This document shows positions 42,632 to 49,899 of a DNA stretch of 64,000 bases, piece by piece; position 1 is the stretch's first letter, and every line of letters begins with the position of its first letter. The DNA is taken from the NCBI RefSeq assembly GCF_040545925.1, contig NZ_JBEPMX010000004.1:1-64000 (forward strand), in the 5' to 3' direction. This DNA comes from Alkalibacillus flavidus. GTDB lineage: Bacteria; Bacillota; Bacilli; Bacillales; Alkalibacillaceae. The position numbers and the translations under genes are program-made. The notes under the pieces were generated by a model. That model did not search any database. It had not been told where the DNA came from and was given only the letters and a program-made list of their open reading frames with translations.

Positions 42632-42664
42632 CAAAAAAGATGACCCACTGCAGAGCCATCCTTC
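42632..42664 (-). terminator. Possible ctpB terminator
   Basis: A weak hairpin (GATG...CATC with imperfect inner pairs) followed on the minus strand by T6, directly after the ctpB stop. Position and T-run support it; the stem is poor. Confidence 0.4.
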
Positions 42665-42667
42665 GTT

Positions 42668-44170
42668 TTACTCATATAACGCTTCAATTGCACGATCTAA
42701 TTGGACATCATTTTCTGGATTTTGTACGGCTTCTAATATCATATCTTCTAACTGCAATTCTGTCTCTTCGCCGACAGATCCCGTAACATCTAAACCATTC
42801 TCATCTTGAAAATGTTCGACAGCTGCAACGGTATCCATATCAAAATAGCCATCTGTCCGTGACACATCGTAGCCAAGACCTTCTAACATGATTTGAAGCT
42901 TTTCTACTTCATTGCCTGTCATATCATATTCAAGTGGTTCGTCGCTTTGAATTAATCCTGTGTAGAAATACTCCGGCTGACGCTGTTCAATCGTCGGGTC
43001 AACGCCTTTATCTTGGATTAAGTTGCCATCAGGCGTAATCCAATTAAAGACCGTTAGCTTAAGCATTCCTTCATTAAGTGGCATCGTTTGTTGAACCGTA
43101 CCTTTTCCGAACGTTGTTTGCCCGACTAAATCATAACCGTGAATTTCGTTTAAAGCAGCGGCTAAAATTTCCGAAGCACTCGCACTACCTTGATCAATTA
43201 ACACTGTCACAGGGTAATCCGGTTTCCCTTCACCGTCTACATAATATGGGTCGCGCTCGGCATCATGACGCTTCGTATAAACGAATGGGTCTTCATCTGA
43301 AACGAAATGCGACAACATATTCTCCACTGCGTTAAACAAGCCACCAGGGTTTCCGCGAACATCGAGGACTAAACCATCGATATTCTCATCTTCCTCAAGT
43401 GATGTTAACGCATCATCAAACTCTTGCGCAGTTCCTTCTCCAAATGACGTAATCTCTAACACACCGACCGTATTGCCGTTATACTCTTGAACCGATGAAT
43501 GTACCGTTTCTAACGGGATTTCGTCGCGTGTAATCGTGACATCAAACGTTTCATCGTCACCTGGGCGCTGAATCGTTAACACAACATCCGTCCCTTTTTC
43601 ACCGCGTATAATTTGAACCGCTTCTTGTACCGTTTGATCTTCTACAGATTCACCATCAACAGCTAAAATACGATCGTTCGGACGCAAGCCGGCTGCTTCT
43701 GCAGGCGAATCTTTAATCGGGGATACGACGGTAATAAACCCGTCACGCTCAGTTACCTCTGCGCCAATGCCTTCAAACGATGATTCAAGCGACTGATTAA
43801 ACTGATCAGTCATTTCCTCATCCATGTATTGGCTAAATGGATCGTCTAACGCATTTACGACACCTTGTAATGCCCCTTCGTACAACGTTTCACGGTCCAC
43901 GTCATCGATATAATATTCATTAATGGCATCGACAATTTGATTGATCTGATCCACTTCAGCTGATGCATCAGAACTCACGTCTTCACTATCACTATTGTCT
44001 TCTGTCGACGAATCACTTGATTGATCCGTGTCATTTGATTCTTCCGACGCTGTCTCCTCATTTGGTTCATCACCATTAGCAACCATGGAAACCGCTGTCG
44101 CTGACAGAGCCCCACCGATTAGGAAAGCAACTAATATTAACACAACTAAATATTTACGACTTAAATTCAA
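42668..44170 (-). CDS. ctpB: Carboxy-terminal processing protease CtpB (S41 family)
   Basis: A membrane-anchored, extracytoplasmic serine peptidase; in B. subtilis CtpB cleaves SpoIVFA during sporulation signalling. It has an N-terminal membrane anchor (YLVVLILVAFLIGGALSATAV), then a 40-residue Asp/Glu/Ser linker, a PDZ domain (around DSPAEAAGLRPNDRILAVDG), the catalytic domain with Ser in GSASASEILAAAL and Lys in TTFGKGTVQ, and a C-terminal peptidoglycan-binding domain (NEVEKLQIMLEGLGYDVSR). The start is TTG at 44170. The 500-residue length is normal; the acidic linker is an unusual, halophile-like trait. Confidence 0.95.
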   Translation of the reverse strand: MNLSRKYLVVLILVAFLIGGALSATAVSMVANGDEPNEETASEESNDTDQSSDSSTEDNSDSEDVSSDASAEVDQINQIVDAINEYYIDDVDRETLYEGALQGVVNALDDPFSQYMDEEMTDQFNQSLESSFEGIGAEVTERDGFITVVSPIKDSPAEAAGLRPNDRILAVDGESVEDQTVQEAVQIIRGEKGTDVVLTIQRPGDDETFDVTITRDEIPLETVHSSVQEYNGNTVGVLEITSFGEGTAQEFDDALTSLEEDENIDGLVLDVRGNPGGLFNAVENMLSHFVSDEDPFVYTKRHDAERDPYYVDGEGKPDYPVTVLIDQGSASASEILAAALNEIHGYDLVGQTTFGKGTVQQTMPLNEGMLKLTVFNWITPDGNLIQDKGVDPTIEQRQPEYFYTGLIQSDEPLEYDMTGNEVEKLQIMLEGLGYDVSRTDGYFDMDTVAAVEHFQDENGLDVTGSVGEETELQLEDMILEAVQNPENDVQLDRAIEALYE

Positions 44171-44248
44171 CTCGGTTCACCACTTTTCTATAAAATCAAC
44201 CTTCATCTTTGCACGGTTATTATGAATCCGTTTTCCATAGTATAACAC

Positions 44249-44278
44249 AAAAGCACCACACATAACGTGCGATGCTTT
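44249..44278 (-). terminator. Terminator after the M23 peptidase gene
   Basis: AAAGCA (44250-44255) pairs with TGCTTT (44273-44278), with an inner CAC/GTG pairing, and TTTTGTG follows on the minus strand. Imperfect stem, moderate confidence. Confidence 0.55.
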
Positions 44279-44299
44279 AAAATTAACGACCGTTAAGCG

Positions 44300-45694
44300 T
44301 TAACGAGAATAAAATTGTGACCGTGACGGAACACTAATATATTGTCTTGGGTCAACGGCGTTCGACTTCGCATTGTTCCATCCACCACCACGGTGAATTT
44401 CAAAGTGCAAGTGCGGGCCACCTGACGCTCCTGTGTTACCCATACGTCCGATTTGTTGACCTTGTTCCACTGTTTGTCCAACACTAACATTCACGCTCGT
44501 CATATGGGCATATACCGTATCATATGCTACACCATCAATGTAATGCGTCATATAAACGACGTTACCATAACCGCCACCACAACTACGATCACCGACGACA
44601 CAGCCTGAAACGACACGATAAACTTCACCAGATGCTGCCGCATAAATCGGCGTCGTCGGGTTCGGTAAGTTACCTATATCCGTTCCGAAGTGTTGACGCC
44701 CCCAACGATGACCGAAATTCGACGTTAAATAGCCATCCATTGGTGTTATAAATGTCGCGCTACTATTGCTACTCGCTGGAGGTCCAGACTCTGCTCGCTC
44801 GATTTGGCGTTGTAACGAGTTCTCACGCGCTTTTAAAATATCTTCCTCTTCAGCTAACGACACGCGGTAAGACTCAAGTTCATCTTCTTCTTGTTCTAAG
44901 TTAGCCAAAATCACTTCTTGTTCTTCACGACGATCATTTAAATTCGCAATCAATTGATCTAAGTCTTGTTTTTGTGCGACAAGTGTTTCTTGTTTCGATT
45001 CGACTTCTTGCTTGTTTTGTTCAACAGACGCTTTATTGTCTTCTACTTCCGCTTTCGTTTCTTCAACTTGTGCGACTGTTTCTTCTAAATGTTTCTTGTC
45101 AGCCGCATGTTGATCTAATATGTCCTGGTCTTGCTCCATCACTTTATTAACAGCCGTTGTACGACTAATAAAGTCACCGAAATCACTAGCTCCCAAAATC
45201 ACTTCTAAGTATCGTACGGAACCGCCATTCTTTTGCAATGAACGGAGTCGGTCTTTAAGTACTACTTCACGTTCGGCAATTCGTTCTTTCGTTTCTTTAA
45301 TTTCTTGTTCGAGTTGTTTGATTTCAGCTTCTAACTGTTCGATTTCATTTTCTAACTTGCGAATTTCTGCTTCAAGTTGACGAATTTCGGTTTCTGTTTT
45401 TTCAATATCTAATTCTTTTTGGCGCACTTCTAATTCGGCTTGTTGAATTTCGTTATTAATTTGCGCCAATTCGTCCTCTGTTTGAGCTTGTTGTTGCTCT
45501 AATTGATCAAGTTGTTCTTGTAAATTATCTAATTCGTTTGTAATTGATTCACGTTCTTCTTGAACTTCATTCAACTCTTGTTCGATTTCATCAGTCGATT
45601 CGTTCGCTTCAGTTGTCGTAGTTCCAGTCCAGACCATAACGCCAGCAAAGACGACGGTTAACGACAAAAAGATCATCCATTTTTTCGTCAACAT
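44300..45694 (-). CDS. EnvC-like coiled-coil M23 peptidase, likely FtsEX partner
   Basis: A secreted 464-residue peptidoglycan hydrolase. A signal peptide or anchor (WMIFLSLTVVFAGVMVWTG) is followed by a long coiled coil (about residues 35-285, dense in Glu, Gln and Leu). The C-terminal LytM/M23 domain keeps its zinc ligands: HFGTD (His and Asp), AHM and HLHFE. It lies 45 bases after ftsX in the same direction, and FtsEX is known to control coiled-coil hydrolases from outside the membrane (CwlO in B. subtilis, EnvC in E. coli). Since the active site is intact, it should be an enzyme itself, not only an activator like EnvC. Confidence 0.9.
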   Translation of the reverse strand: MLTKKWMIFLSLTVVFAGVMVWTGTTTTEANESTDEIEQELNEVQEERESITNELDNLQEQLDQLEQQQAQTEDELAQINNEIQQAELEVRQKELDIEKTETEIRQLEAEIRKLENEIEQLEAEIKQLEQEIKETKERIAEREVVLKDRLRSLQKNGGSVRYLEVILGASDFGDFISRTTAVNKVMEQDQDILDQHAADKKHLEETVAQVEETKAEVEDNKASVEQNKQEVESKQETLVAQKQDLDQLIANLNDRREEQEVILANLEQEEDELESYRVSLAEEEDILKARENSLQRQIERAESGPPASSNSSATFITPMDGYLTSNFGHRWGRQHFGTDIGNLPNPTTPIYAAASGEVYRVVSGCVVGDRSCGGGYGNVVYMTHYIDGVAYDTVYAHMTSVNVSVGQTVEQGQQIGRMGNTGASGGPHLHFEIHRGGGWNNAKSNAVDPRQYISVPSRSQFYSR

Positions 45695-45739
45695 TGTTTC
45701 TCCCCTTTTGTGGTTAAATGTTGGTAGATAGGTTATGTG

Positions 45740-46633
45740 TTAAACACGTAAAAACTTGCGCACACTCATGACGCTTCCCCAAATACCGATAAACGCGCCA
45801 ATACCTAGTAGCATGAGTGACAGCTGCCAAGCAAATGGGTTCCACGGTAATAGCTCAATAAATTGGAAATTCAAGCGGTCGTTCAAGTTCACATATAAGA
45901 AGTGGTAACCCGTTAACACGATTGTGATCGGAATAATTGAACCAATCACACCTGTTAACAACCCTTCAACGAAGAACGGACCGCGAATGAAACTATTTTT
46001 CGCACCGACGAGTCGCATAATCCCAATCTCGTCACTACGTGCTGTTATCGTCATTTTAATCGTGTTCGAGATTAAGAAAATCGCTGTTAATAACAACGCC
46101 GCAATGAAACCAATCCCGACATAACGCGCGTACTCATTAAATTGCAGTAACCGCTCGACCGTTTCACTACCATACTCGACACTTTCTATTTCGCTGAATT
46201 GTTCAATCTCAGCTGCCACAGGTGCTAAATCTTCTGCTTCTTCCGTTTGCACAATATAAACATGATTTAACGGGTTGTCCTGTTCAAACAGTTCATATGC
46301 TTCACCTTCATCACCAAGATCTTCGATTAAGTTATCTAACTCGTCTTCTTTCGATGAAAATTCATAACTGGATACTTGGTTGATACTTTCTATCTTTTGG
46401 CCAACTGCATCAATATCTTCATCATTTGTATTTAATTGAATAAACGCTCTAATTTCCGCGTCGGCTTCGATATTTTCAGCAATTTGGTTTAAGTTTAACA
46501 TTAAAATCAAAAACGCGGCGACTAACACGAGTGTCGTCGTAACCGCCCCGACAGCTGCGACGGTCATCCAGCTGTTTCGGATCAAGTTCTTCGCGCCTTC
46601 TCGCATATGACGTGATAATGTACTAATCTTCAT
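45740..46633 (-). CDS. ftsX: Cell-division ABC transporter permease FtsX
   Basis: The membrane partner of FtsE, passing ATPase motion to an outside hydrolase. The ATG at 46633 (MKISTLSRHMREGAKNLIRNSW) is chosen because it gives the family N-terminus; it overlaps ftsE by 11 bases. Four membrane segments are visible (TVAAVGAVTTTLVLVAAFLI; IGFIAALLLTAIFLISN; IIPITIVLTGYHFLY; LMLLGIGAFIGIWGSVMSV), with an acidic extracellular loop (about residues 55-160) between the first two. 297 residues, normal. Confidence 0.96.
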   Translation of the reverse strand: MKISTLSRHMREGAKNLIRNSWMTVAAVGAVTTTLVLVAAFLILMLNLNQIAENIEADAEIRAFIQLNTNDEDIDAVGQKIESINQVSSYEFSSKEDELDNLIEDLGDEGEAYELFEQDNPLNHVYIVQTEEAEDLAPVAAEIEQFSEIESVEYGSETVERLLQFNEYARYVGIGFIAALLLTAIFLISNTIKMTITARSDEIGIMRLVGAKNSFIRGPFFVEGLLTGVIGSIIPITIVLTGYHFLYVNLNDRLNFQFIELLPWNPFAWQLSLMLLGIGAFIGIWGSVMSVRKFLRV

Positions 46634-47309
46634 AGCCGTATTCCCCTCGATGCTCATCTCTAACGATTTGTCCATTTTCCATCGCAATGACACGCTTGCG
46701 AATGCTGTTGACGATCTCACGGCTGTGCGTCGCCATAATTAATGTCGTGCCTGTATCATTCACCTCTTCAAAAATCCGCATGATCTCCCACGACGTATCC
46801 GGGTCTAAGTTACCCGTTGGCTCATCGGCAATCACGATTTTCGGATTGTTTACAATAGCGCGCGCAATCGCAACCCGCTGTTGTTCACCACCCGATAATT
46901 GTGCTGGAATAAAACGCGCTTTATGCTTCAAGCCGACTTTATCCAACACATCCATGACGCGACGACGAATTTTGCGCGGATTTTCCTCAATCACCTCTAA
47001 CGCAAACGCGACATTTTCGTACGCTGTTAACTTCGGAAGCAATTTAAAATCTTGGTAAATCACCCCAATATTCCGTCGCAAATATGGCACTTGTCGCTTT
47101 TTCATTTTACCTATATCAATGTGATTAATATTGACTTTCCCATCTGTTGGTACTTCTTCGTGATACATTAATTTGATAAAGGACGACTTACCAGCACCAC
47201 TTTGGCCAACGACGTATACGAATTCGCCAGCCTCTATTTTTGTTGAGATACCGCTCAATGCGGTCACTCCGTTGTCATACACTTTATGTACATTTTTCAT
47301 TTCGATCAT
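46623..47309 (-). CDS. ftsE: Cell-division ATP-binding protein FtsE
   Basis: The ABC ATPase of FtsEX. Walker A is VVGQSGAGKSSFIKLMYHEE, signature LSGGEQQRVAIARAIV, Walker B IVIADEPTGNLDPD and the switch histidine TLIMATHSREIV. The 228-residue length is standard. It is the first gene of a unit with ftsX, the M23 hydrolase and possibly ctpB. The upstream 290 bases (47310-47604) are AT-rich and hold its promoter; no other gene is seen there. Confidence 0.97.
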   Translation of the reverse strand: MIEMKNVHKVYDNGVTALSGISTKIEAGEFVYVVGQSGAGKSSFIKLMYHEEVPTDGKVNINHIDIGKMKKRQVPYLRRNIGVIYQDFKLLPKLTAYENVAFALEVIEENPRKIRRRVMDVLDKVGLKHKARFIPAQLSGGEQQRVAIARAIVNNPKIVIADEPTGNLDPDTSWEIMRIFEEVNDTGTTLIMATHSREIVNSIRKRVIAMENGQIVRDEHRGEYGYED

Positions 47310-47604
47310 ACTGACTCACCTTGTTCCCCCTGCTGCGATGCAACACATATTATTATTCTTGAAGTTAAGTGAGGCATTTTCAGACATGCCAAAAAAGCGC
47401 TATTTCCTCTATTTCTTTTTCAATATTTTATCATAAACGACATATGGTTTACTATTTGTTTTATAAAATCGCGCTTAATTGGTATTATAACATGTTTACG
47501 TCGAATATTCTGCGGGAATTATATTACATTTTCTTTTCAATTGTGGATAACTTGTGTGAGGATTTGTCACTAATAACTGATAAGCTTTAAAACAATGTTC
47601 TATA

Positions 47605-47821
47605 AAAGTCCCTTGTTGATATTGTGATCCGCTTACGGTGGACGCTTTCCGCGGGCACGGCTCGAGCCAGGCAACATCATCGAGTATGCTACCCTGCAAC
47701 TTGCACCGAGGAAGCCTACTTCGAAGCAATGCTAGAAGACGCAGGTGCATCTCTCGGGATCTCGAGACTCGTGCTGTTCCCGCAGGAGTCGCCACCTTCG
47801 CTACTCACAATATCAACAATA
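47605..47821. repeat. MITE-like repeat, copy D
   Basis: Same orientation as A and C. The inner inverted repeat is perfect here over 15 bases: TTGTTGATATTGTGA at 47613-47627 and TCACAATATCAACAA at 47805-47819. The GC-rich centre has the two CTCGAG sites present in B and C. It lies between ftsE and cccB within a 614-base gene-free interval; 47822-47875 shows nothing else. Confidence 0.85.
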
Positions 47822-47875
47822 AAGATCGCTATTCTATCCGATTAATTCATACATATTATGAACTAATCACAACAT

Positions 47876-47913
47876 AAAAAGTTCCCTTTCAACCATTAGG
47901 CTGAAAGGGAACT
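47876..47913 (-). terminator. cccB terminator
   Basis: AGTTCCCTTTCA (47880-47891) pairs perfectly with 47902-47913. T5 follows on the minus strand. It lies 10 bases after the cccB stop. Confidence 0.92.
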
Positions 47914-47923
47914 AGGTGAATCA

Positions 47924-48262
47924 TTATTGACTTAAAACAAACTCTGCAATAGCTTCTGCTTCGCTATCGCTCACGTCTTGGGCTGGCATGCCGCCTTGAC
48001 CTTCAAGAATAATTGAAACGACTTCACTTTGGTCGTAATTGTCACCAGCTGTTGTAAGATCTGGGCCAGCGCCGCCGCCTAAGTCTTCACCGTGGCATGA
48101 CACACAGTTTTGCTGGTAAAGCTCTTCACCTTGTGCTGTTTCGTTAGCGCTATCGCCACCATCAGCATTTCCACCGTCAGAACTTCCACCATCGTCGCCA
48201 CCGCCACATGCGGCTAGGACCATCATGAAACTGATAAAACCTACTAATAACCACTTCTTCAT
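47924..48262 (-). CDS. cccB: Membrane-anchored cytochrome c551 (lipoprotein)
   Basis: A 112-residue electron carrier tethered outside the membrane by a lipid anchor. The N-terminus is a lipoprotein signal with lipobox LAAC, followed by a Gly/Asp linker. The heme site is CVSCH, and the axial methionine is probably in GGMPAQDV. The position after prfB matches B. subtilis cccB. Its anchor is a substrate of Lgt, encoded at 31148. Confidence 0.93.
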   Translation of the reverse strand: MKKWLLVGFISFMMVLAACGGGDDGGSSDGGNADGGDSANETAQGEELYQQNCVSCHGEDLGGGAGPDLTTAGDNYDQSEVVSIILEGQGGMPAQDVSDSEAEAIAEFVLSQ

Positions 48263-48314
48263 GTCATTGACCTCCTTTAAGTTTTACTTTATATGTTCCC
48301 TAAACGCTCACAAA

Positions 48315-49422
48315 TTAACCATCAACTTGTGAACGTAAATAGGCGTTAATAAATGGATCCAAATTGCCGTTCATCACCGCTTCAGTATTTCCGTTTTCCA
48401 CGTTCGTCCGGTGGTCTTTCACCATATTATACGGATGGAAAACATACGAGCGAATTTGGCTACCCCAGCCGATTTCTTTTTGTTCGCCGCGAATTTCGTC
48501 AATTTCTTCTTGTTGACGCTCAAGCTCTCGTTGATACAATTTCGACTTCAACATTTTCATCGCTTGTTCGCGGTTTTTAATTTGCGAACGTTCGGCTTGA
48601 GAAGACACGATCGTATTCGTCGGGATATGGGTGATGCGCACAGCTGAATCAGTCGTATTGACGTGCTGACCACCCGCACCACTAGAACGGAATGTATCGA
48701 CTTTCAAATCGTCATTGTTCACTTCAATTTCGATTTCGTCATTCTCAAATTCAGGCATCACATCAAGCGACGCAAATGACGTATGACGACGACCTGACGA
48801 ATCAAACGGCGAAATTCGCACGAGACGGTGCACGCCTTTTTCCGCCTTCAAATAGCCGTATGCGTTGTGACCCTTAATAAGCAACGTCGCACTCTTCACA
48901 CCCGCTTCATCGCCCGGCAAATAATCGAGCGTTTCCACTGTAAAGCCTTTTCGCTCAGCGTAACGCGTGTACATCCGAAGTAACATTTGCGCCCAGTCTT
49001 GCGATTCCGTGCCACCAGCACCTGGGTGAATTTCAATAATCGCACTATTCGAATCATACGGATCACTCAGTAAAATATTTAATTCAAACTGATCAATCGC
49101 CTGGCGCGTTGACTGTACTTGCTCCTCTAAATCCGCGAATAGTTCCGCGTCATTTTCTTCTTTCACAAGCTCATACGACACCTCTAAATTGTCGAGGTCC
49201 TCTTTAAGCTTGTCGAAACCATTCACGAGCTCTTTTAATTGATTCGATTCATTAATTACTTTTTGCGCCGCTGACGGATCATCCCAAAACGACGGATCAA
49301 TCATTTGATCATTCAGCTCAGCGATACGATCTCGATAACTCGTTAAGTCAAAGAGACCCCCTAAAGTTGTCGAGTTGTTCATGCATCTTGTCTAATTCAT
49401 TGCGAATATCTGCTAAATCCAT
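48315..49422 (-). CDS. prfB: Peptide chain release factor 2, with programmed +1 frameshift
   Basis: RF2 releases finished proteins at UAA and UGA codons. Translation begins at ATG 49422 (GAGGTG upstream) and runs 24 codons (MDLADIRNELDKMHEQL...) to an in-frame TGA at 49350-49348. A +1 shift there joins the main frame, which holds the SPF-like recognition segment, the GGQ motif in SSGAGGQHVN, and the usual domains. The mature product is about 368 residues. The frameshift lets RF2 level control its own synthesis. Any caller that ignores the shift would start at 49382. Confidence 0.96.
49346..49362 (-). promoter_or_regulatory. prfB programmed frameshift site
   Basis: On the minus strand AGGGGG, then TCT, then CTT TGA C. 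The Shine-Dalgarno-like AGGGGG pairs with 16S rRNA and the ribosome slips +1 on CTT before the weakly terminated TGA C. This is the standard RF2 autoregulatory signal. Confidence 0.95.
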
Positions 49423-49554
49423 AACGCGTTTTGTCACCTCTACTTTTAATACTAACCATATTATACCACTAAAACGCGGGAATAACAGCCTCTTCACCCG
49501 TCTATACGCAAATTGTCATAATTTCGATGTCGTTATGGTGGAGTGTAGTGTGAG

Positions 49555-49803
49555 GTTGATTCAAGATTGTTCGAGTTTGAGTCAAGCGGGTTGGAATTTG
49601 GTGCAAGTGATTTAAGAAGTGGCGCAAAACATTAGCATTATGAATCAAGTTTTCGGAAATCTGAATCAAGAACATCCTGAGCGTGATCTGGTTCAAGCGC
49701 GTTCTAATTTGAATCAAGAACCACTGAGTTTTACGCAAGCGAATATAAAAGTGAAGCAAGCACTTCAAAGTCTGAATCAACAAAACCCAAATGTGAGTCA
49801 ACC
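49555..49803. repeat. Phased 21-bp array, TGAATCAAG family
   Basis: The CAAG-type core falls at 49562, 49583, 49604, 49625, 49646 and 49667. After one 27-base step it falls at 49694, 49715, 49736, 49757, 49778 and 49799. Twelve units, period exactly 21 bases within each block. Best units read nTGAATCAAGnn. It lies between the secA terminator and prfB, in a 477-base gap with no credible gene. Confidence 0.85.
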
Positions 49804-49853
49804 TCACCATACACGAAACCTTCACCATTGTCTGTGCGCTTAATCACACAAAC

Positions 49854-49886
49854 AAAACCCGCTCTGACTTAAATCAGAACGGGTTT
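49854..49886 (-). terminator. secA terminator
   Basis: AAACCCG pairs with CGGGTTT and an inner TCTGA with TCAGA, 14 bases after the secA stop. On the minus strand it is followed by TTTGTTTG. Confidence 0.82.
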
Positions 49887-49899
49887 CATCATGTTTATA

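Noticed and set aside
48315..49382. prfB as a broken gene or starting at 49382.
   Set aside because: The upstream 24 codons, ribosome-binding site and AGGGGG...CTT TGA C signal show a normal programmed frameshift.
49502..49828. A 108-codon frame across the TGAATCAAG array, and similar heptapeptide-repeat frames at 19430-19636 and 40971-41156.
   Set aside because: A 21-base period keeps a frame open as a seven-residue repeat by arithmetic alone. No ribosome-binding site or plausible composition supports translation.
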